Positions 13,771-16,353 of a DNA stretch of 16,353 nt are shown here, piece after piece. Within the stretch, counting starts at the first letter, position 1; the number at the start of each line of letters is the position of its first letter. The translations under genes and the position numbers were made by a program. The stretch is from CAZRDB01 sp964598695. GTDB taxonomy: Bacteria; Armatimonadota; Zipacnadia; UBA1398. The notes beneath the pieces are model-generated. The model saw nothing but the letters and a program-made list of their open reading frames with translations. It ran no database searches and had not been told where the DNA came from. The DNA lies in NCBI GenBank assembly GCA_964598695.1, contig CAZRDB010000120.1:1-16353 (forward strand), written 5' to 3'.

Positions 13771-14895
13771 CTACCGCGGCCAGATGTCGGGGTCGGCGCC
13801 GCTGCCGAGCGGCGTCTCGTCCCCCGTGCCGAGTTCCATCACGGAGAGGTCGCCCGAGTCGTTTGCCACGACGGCGATCCCGAGCGTCTCGCTCACGGCG
13901 AGGCCGTACAGGTTGTTCTGCATCGCGATCTGCGTGTGCTTGCGTGCGGCGAGGTCGAGCCGGTAGAGGCCCGGGCCCATGTCGATCGCGTTGTCGAGCA
14001 CCATGACGGTCGCATACGCGCCCTTGCCGCCGAAGTCGATCCCCGTGACGAACGCCTGGCCGAGGTAGCTCTCGGGGATCACGTCGACGGCGTCGCCGCT
14101 GTTGACGCGGTGGATGCCGTAGAAGTCGGAGACATCGGTCGGGAAGCGCGGGAGGCTCGCGAGGTCGCCCCGGGGGGAGAAGCGCACGCGGGCGTGGTTG
14201 AGGCCGGTGTCGCCGTACCAGGAGGTGAGTCGGGTCTGCTGGGGGCCGGCGCCGGGCTCCATCGTGAACAGCGTCAACTCCGCGCCGAAGTCGTCGGTCT
14301 CCTGGCTGCCCCGGCTCGTCTGCTCGAGGTAGAGCAGCTTCGACAGCGGGACGCAGTACCCGAGGCCGGTCGGCCGCTTGGCCTCGGGGAGGACGTCGCT
14401 CTCGCTCTGGATGACCCCGGACTCGATCGCGCGCTTCACGATCCGTCCGTTGGCATCGGTCTCCCACCGGAGCACAACGAGCGACTCGCGGTCGACGAAC
14501 GTCGGCGCGCCGTAGTGGACGCCGGCCTTCTCGATGGCCACGCCCCGGCTGGTGATCTCCATCTCCTCCTGGGAGTCGAGATCGTAGAGGTAGACGTTGC
14601 CGCCGCGCGTGTACAGAACGCGGCCGGGGCCCTGGTCGCGCACGACGTTCGAGACCGCCCGGGTGGCCGGCTTGTCGGTCGAGGCCGGAGCCTGCGTGGT
14701 CGTGGTCCGGATCTCCCCGACGGGTCTCGAGCCGTCCTGCCCGGCCGTTGCCTCGGAGGCTGGGGCCTGCGCGTCGCTCCCCTTCGCGGCCTGCGCGATC
14801 CTCGCGACCGCCGAGCCCGGCTGGAACCGGCACGACGCGAGGAGCACGGCGAGGGCGAGGAGAGCCAGAGCGACTCCGATGCGACGAGGAACCAT
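13771..14895 (-). CDS. Lipoprotein beta-propeller protein of unknown function
   Basis: 374-residue lipoprotein. The signal peptide MVPRRIGVALALLALAVLLAS ends in the lipobox LASC with Cys22, followed by a low-complexity Ala/Thr/Ser/Pro linker to about residue 85. The folded domain starts GRVLYTRGGNVYLYDLDSQ and ends GSGADPDIWPR, the same two ends as the next gene. Internal beta-strand repeats include ESLVVLRWETDANGRIV, LSKLLYLEQTSR, HARVRFSPRGDLASLPRFP, GKGAYATVMVLDN and GPGLYRLDLAARKHTQIAM. The fold is inferred to be a TolB/PD40-like propeller at the outer face of the membrane. A binding or sensing role is possible but no catalytic motif is visible. ATG 14895 has GGAGG about 8 nt upstream; an upstream in-frame start at 14946 would add a basic Arg/Pro stretch ahead of the signal peptide and is rejected. 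Confidence 0.75.
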   Translation of the reverse strand: MVPRRIGVALALLALAVLLASCRFQPGSAVARIAQAAKGSDAQAPASEATAGQDGSRPVGEIRTTTTQAPASTDKPATRAVSNVVRDQGPGRVLYTRGGNVYLYDLDSQEEMEITSRGVAIEKAGVHYGAPTFVDRESLVVLRWETDANGRIVKRAIESGVIQSESDVLPEAKRPTGLGYCVPLSKLLYLEQTSRGSQETDDFGAELTLFTMEPGAGPQQTRLTSWYGDTGLNHARVRFSPRGDLASLPRFPTDVSDFYGIHRVNSGDAVDVIPESYLGQAFVTGIDFGGKGAYATVMVLDNAIDMGPGLYRLDLAARKHTQIAMQNNLYGLAVSETLGIAVVANDSGDLSVMELGTGDETPLGSGADPDIWPR

Positions 14896-15027
14896 GGGAC
14901 GCGCCTCCGTTCGAGCGGCCGGCCGCCGGCGCCCCCCACCGGCCATGTTCGCGGCGCGGGCGGCGTCCCCTCTCGCCGACTGGCCGCGGTACGCGGGGCC
15001 GGGCTCGATGGGTCTTCGGGAGACGCC

Positions 15028-16353
15028 CTAGCTGGCCGCCTCGTCGATCTCCTCGTCGTCCTCGTAGGGTACGCCGAAGACGCCGCGGAGCACGCGGCGG
15101 GGTCGGGAGCCGTCGGCGGGGCCGACGAGGCCCTTCTCCTCGAGGATCTCGATCAGGCGGGCGGCGCGGTTGTAGCCGATGCGGAACTTGCGCTGGAGCA
15201 TCGAGGTCGAGATGCGGCGCTGGGTCTGCACGAAGCGGACGATCTCGCCGAACATGTCGTCATCGACGCCCTCCTCATCGACTCCGGCGGGCAGGTCGAC
15301 CGGTGTCTTCATCGTGTCGACGGGCAGCGGCTCCATCGTGTACTCGGGCTCGGCCTGGCGCTTGAGGAAGTCGACGACCCGGTTGATCTCCTTGGCGCCG
15401 AGGTAGGCGCCCTGGATCCGTCGCGGCTTGCTCGCGTCGATCGGCGAGTAGAGCATGTCGCCCTGGCCGACGAGGCGGTCGGCCCCGACGGCGTCCAGGA
15501 TGACGCGGGAGTCGGTCTGCGAGGAGACCATGAAGGCGATGCGGGAGGGGATGTTGGCCTTGATCGTGCCCGTGACAACGTTGACCGAGGGCCGCTGGGT
15601 GGCGACGACGAGGTGGATGCCGACGGCGCGGGCGAGCTGGGCGATGCGGCAGATCGACTGCTCGAACTCGGCGGCGGCCTGCATCATCAGGTCGGCCAGC
15701 TCGTCGATGACGATGACGAGGTAGGGCATCGGCTCGAGGTCGGGGTCCTCGTCGCGCAGCTCCATGTACTCGTTGATGTTGCGGACCCCGAGGGCCGCGA
15801 GCGTCCGGTAGCGCGACTCCATCTCCACGATCGCGTTCCGGAGCAGGCCGGCGGCCTCGCGGGCGTCGTGCACGACCGGCGCGACGAGGTGGGGGATGTC
15901 CTCGTACAGCGACAGCTCGACGCGCTTGGGGTCGATCATCATGAACTTGACCTCGTCCGGCGTGGCGCGGAAGAGGATCGAGAGGATCAACGCGTTCAGG
16001 CAGACGCTCTTGCCGGAGTTGGTCGCGCCCGCCACCAGCAGGTGGGGCATCCGGCAGAGGTCGGCGATCTGGACGTCGCCCGCGATGTCCTTGCCCAGCG
16101 TGAAGGCGAGCAGGCTCTTGTTGCTGCGCATGGGGCCGGACTCGAGGATCTCGCGGACACCCACCAGCGAGCGGTTCTTGTTGGGCACCTCGATCCCGAT
16201 GACCGACTTGCCGGGCACCGGCGCCTCGATCCGGACATCGACGGCCTCGAGCACGCGGGCGAGGTCGTCGGCGAGCGCCGAGATGCGCGCGACGCGGATC
16301 CCCGGCTCCGGCTCGACCTCGTAGCGGGTGATCGCCGGGCCGCGCTCGATCGA
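15028..16353 (-). CDS. ftsK: FtsK/SpoIIIE-family DNA translocase, N-terminus beyond window edge
   Basis: The last 441 residues are present. The frame is open to the window edge with SIERGPAITRYEVEPEPGIR and ISALADDLARVLEA, so the real start lies outside; a GTG at 16254 is only an internal codon. The alpha/beta motor domain has Walker A GATNSGKS (near 16029-16006), Walker B YLVIVIDELADLMM, and the ATQRPSVNVVTGTIKANIPSR motif with FMVSSQTDSRVILD. The C-terminal gamma winged-helix, which reads KOPS-type orienting sequences, is EIVRFVQTQRRIS through YNRAARLIEILEEKGLVGP. It ends in a short acidic tail (YEDDEEIDEAAS). The enzyme pumps chromosomal DNA through the closing septum and activates XerCD recombination at dif. 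Membrane helices would be in the missing part. The next gene leftward starts 132 bp away. Confidence 0.96.
   Translation of the reverse strand, partial: SIERGPAITRYEVEPEPGIRVARISALADDLARVLEAVDVRIEAPVPGKSVIGIEVPNKNRSLVGVREILESGPMRSNKSLLAFTLGKDIAGDVQIADLCRMPHLLVAGATNSGKSVCLNALILSILFRATPDEVKFMMIDPKRVELSLYEDIPHLVAPVVHDAREAAGLLRNAIVEMESRYRTLAALGVRNINEYMELRDEDPDLEPMPYLVIVIDELADLMMQAAAEFEQSICRIAQLARAVGIHLVVATQRPSVNVVTGTIKANIPSRIAFMVSSQTDSRVILDAVGADRLVGQGDMLYSPIDASKPRRIQGAYLGAKEINRVVDFLKRQAEPEYTMEPLPVDTMKTPVDLPAGVDEEGVDDDMFGEIVRFVQTQRRISTSMLQRKFRIGYNRAARLIEILEEKGLVGPADGSRPRRVLRGVFGVPYEDDEEIDEAAS

Noticed and set aside
1..16353. CRISPR arrays, prophage, toxin-antitoxin or defence genes
   Set aside because: No regularly spaced repeats, integrases, nucleases or small toxin/antitoxin pairs were recognised in any frame.

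Overview
This is a very GC-rich bacterial chromosomal segment, apparently from a scaffolded (probably metagenomic) assembly. It contains three N gaps: 3215-3224, 7115-7124 and 8999-9098. Strong AAGGAGG-type ribosome binding sites precede most genes. The mix of sugar catabolism genes (Gfo/Idh/MocA dehydrogenase, TIM-barrel sugar isomerase, CUT1 transporter, uroporphyrinogen-decarboxylase-like protein, secreted glycosidase-like protein) with ordinary housekeeping genes resembles Armatimonadota or another carbohydrate-scavenging phylum. That placement is inference only; there is no rRNA or other phylogenetic marker that I can place by eye.

Left part (1-6348): a partial Gfo/Idh/MocA oxidoreductase on the minus strand diverges from a xylose-isomerase-like epimerase (818-1591) across a 144-bp spacer that holds a perfect 10-bp hairpin. 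After a strong terminator-like hairpin comes a plus-strand sugar-uptake operon. It encodes a family-1 extracellular solute-binding protein, two CUT1 inner-membrane permeases, and an RbsB-like lipoprotein binding protein of a different transporter class. No ATP-binding subunit is encoded here, so the permeases probably use an ATPase from elsewhere. Together the genes look like uptake of a sugar or oligosaccharide followed by oxidation or isomerisation.

Middle part (6349-9193): two stand-alone housekeeping genes on the plus strand, rplI (ribosomal protein bL9 with a long acidic tail that runs into a gap) and rtcB (RNA 3'-phosphate ligase with all active-site residues visible). They are followed by a convergent intergenic region with a nested, cloverleaf-like inverted-repeat structure. 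That region also has a 100-N gap whose two flanks are the same 55 bp, which marks an assembly join rather than a biological repeat.

Right part (9194-16353), all minus strand. In transcription order it holds the C-terminal 441 residues of an FtsK/SpoIIIE DNA translocase, a lipoprotein beta-propeller, a secreted paralogue of that propeller 30 bp later, a 265-bp spacer full of GC-rich hairpins, a uroporphyrinogen-decarboxylase-like protein, and a 762-residue secreted alpha-helical glycosidase-like protein.

I do not see a convincing new defence, mobile or CRISPR system. The best candidates for something undescribed are the structured element just downstream of rtcB, the tandem propeller pair with its shared PDxWPR C-terminus, and the mixed-class binding-protein operon with an enlarged permease.
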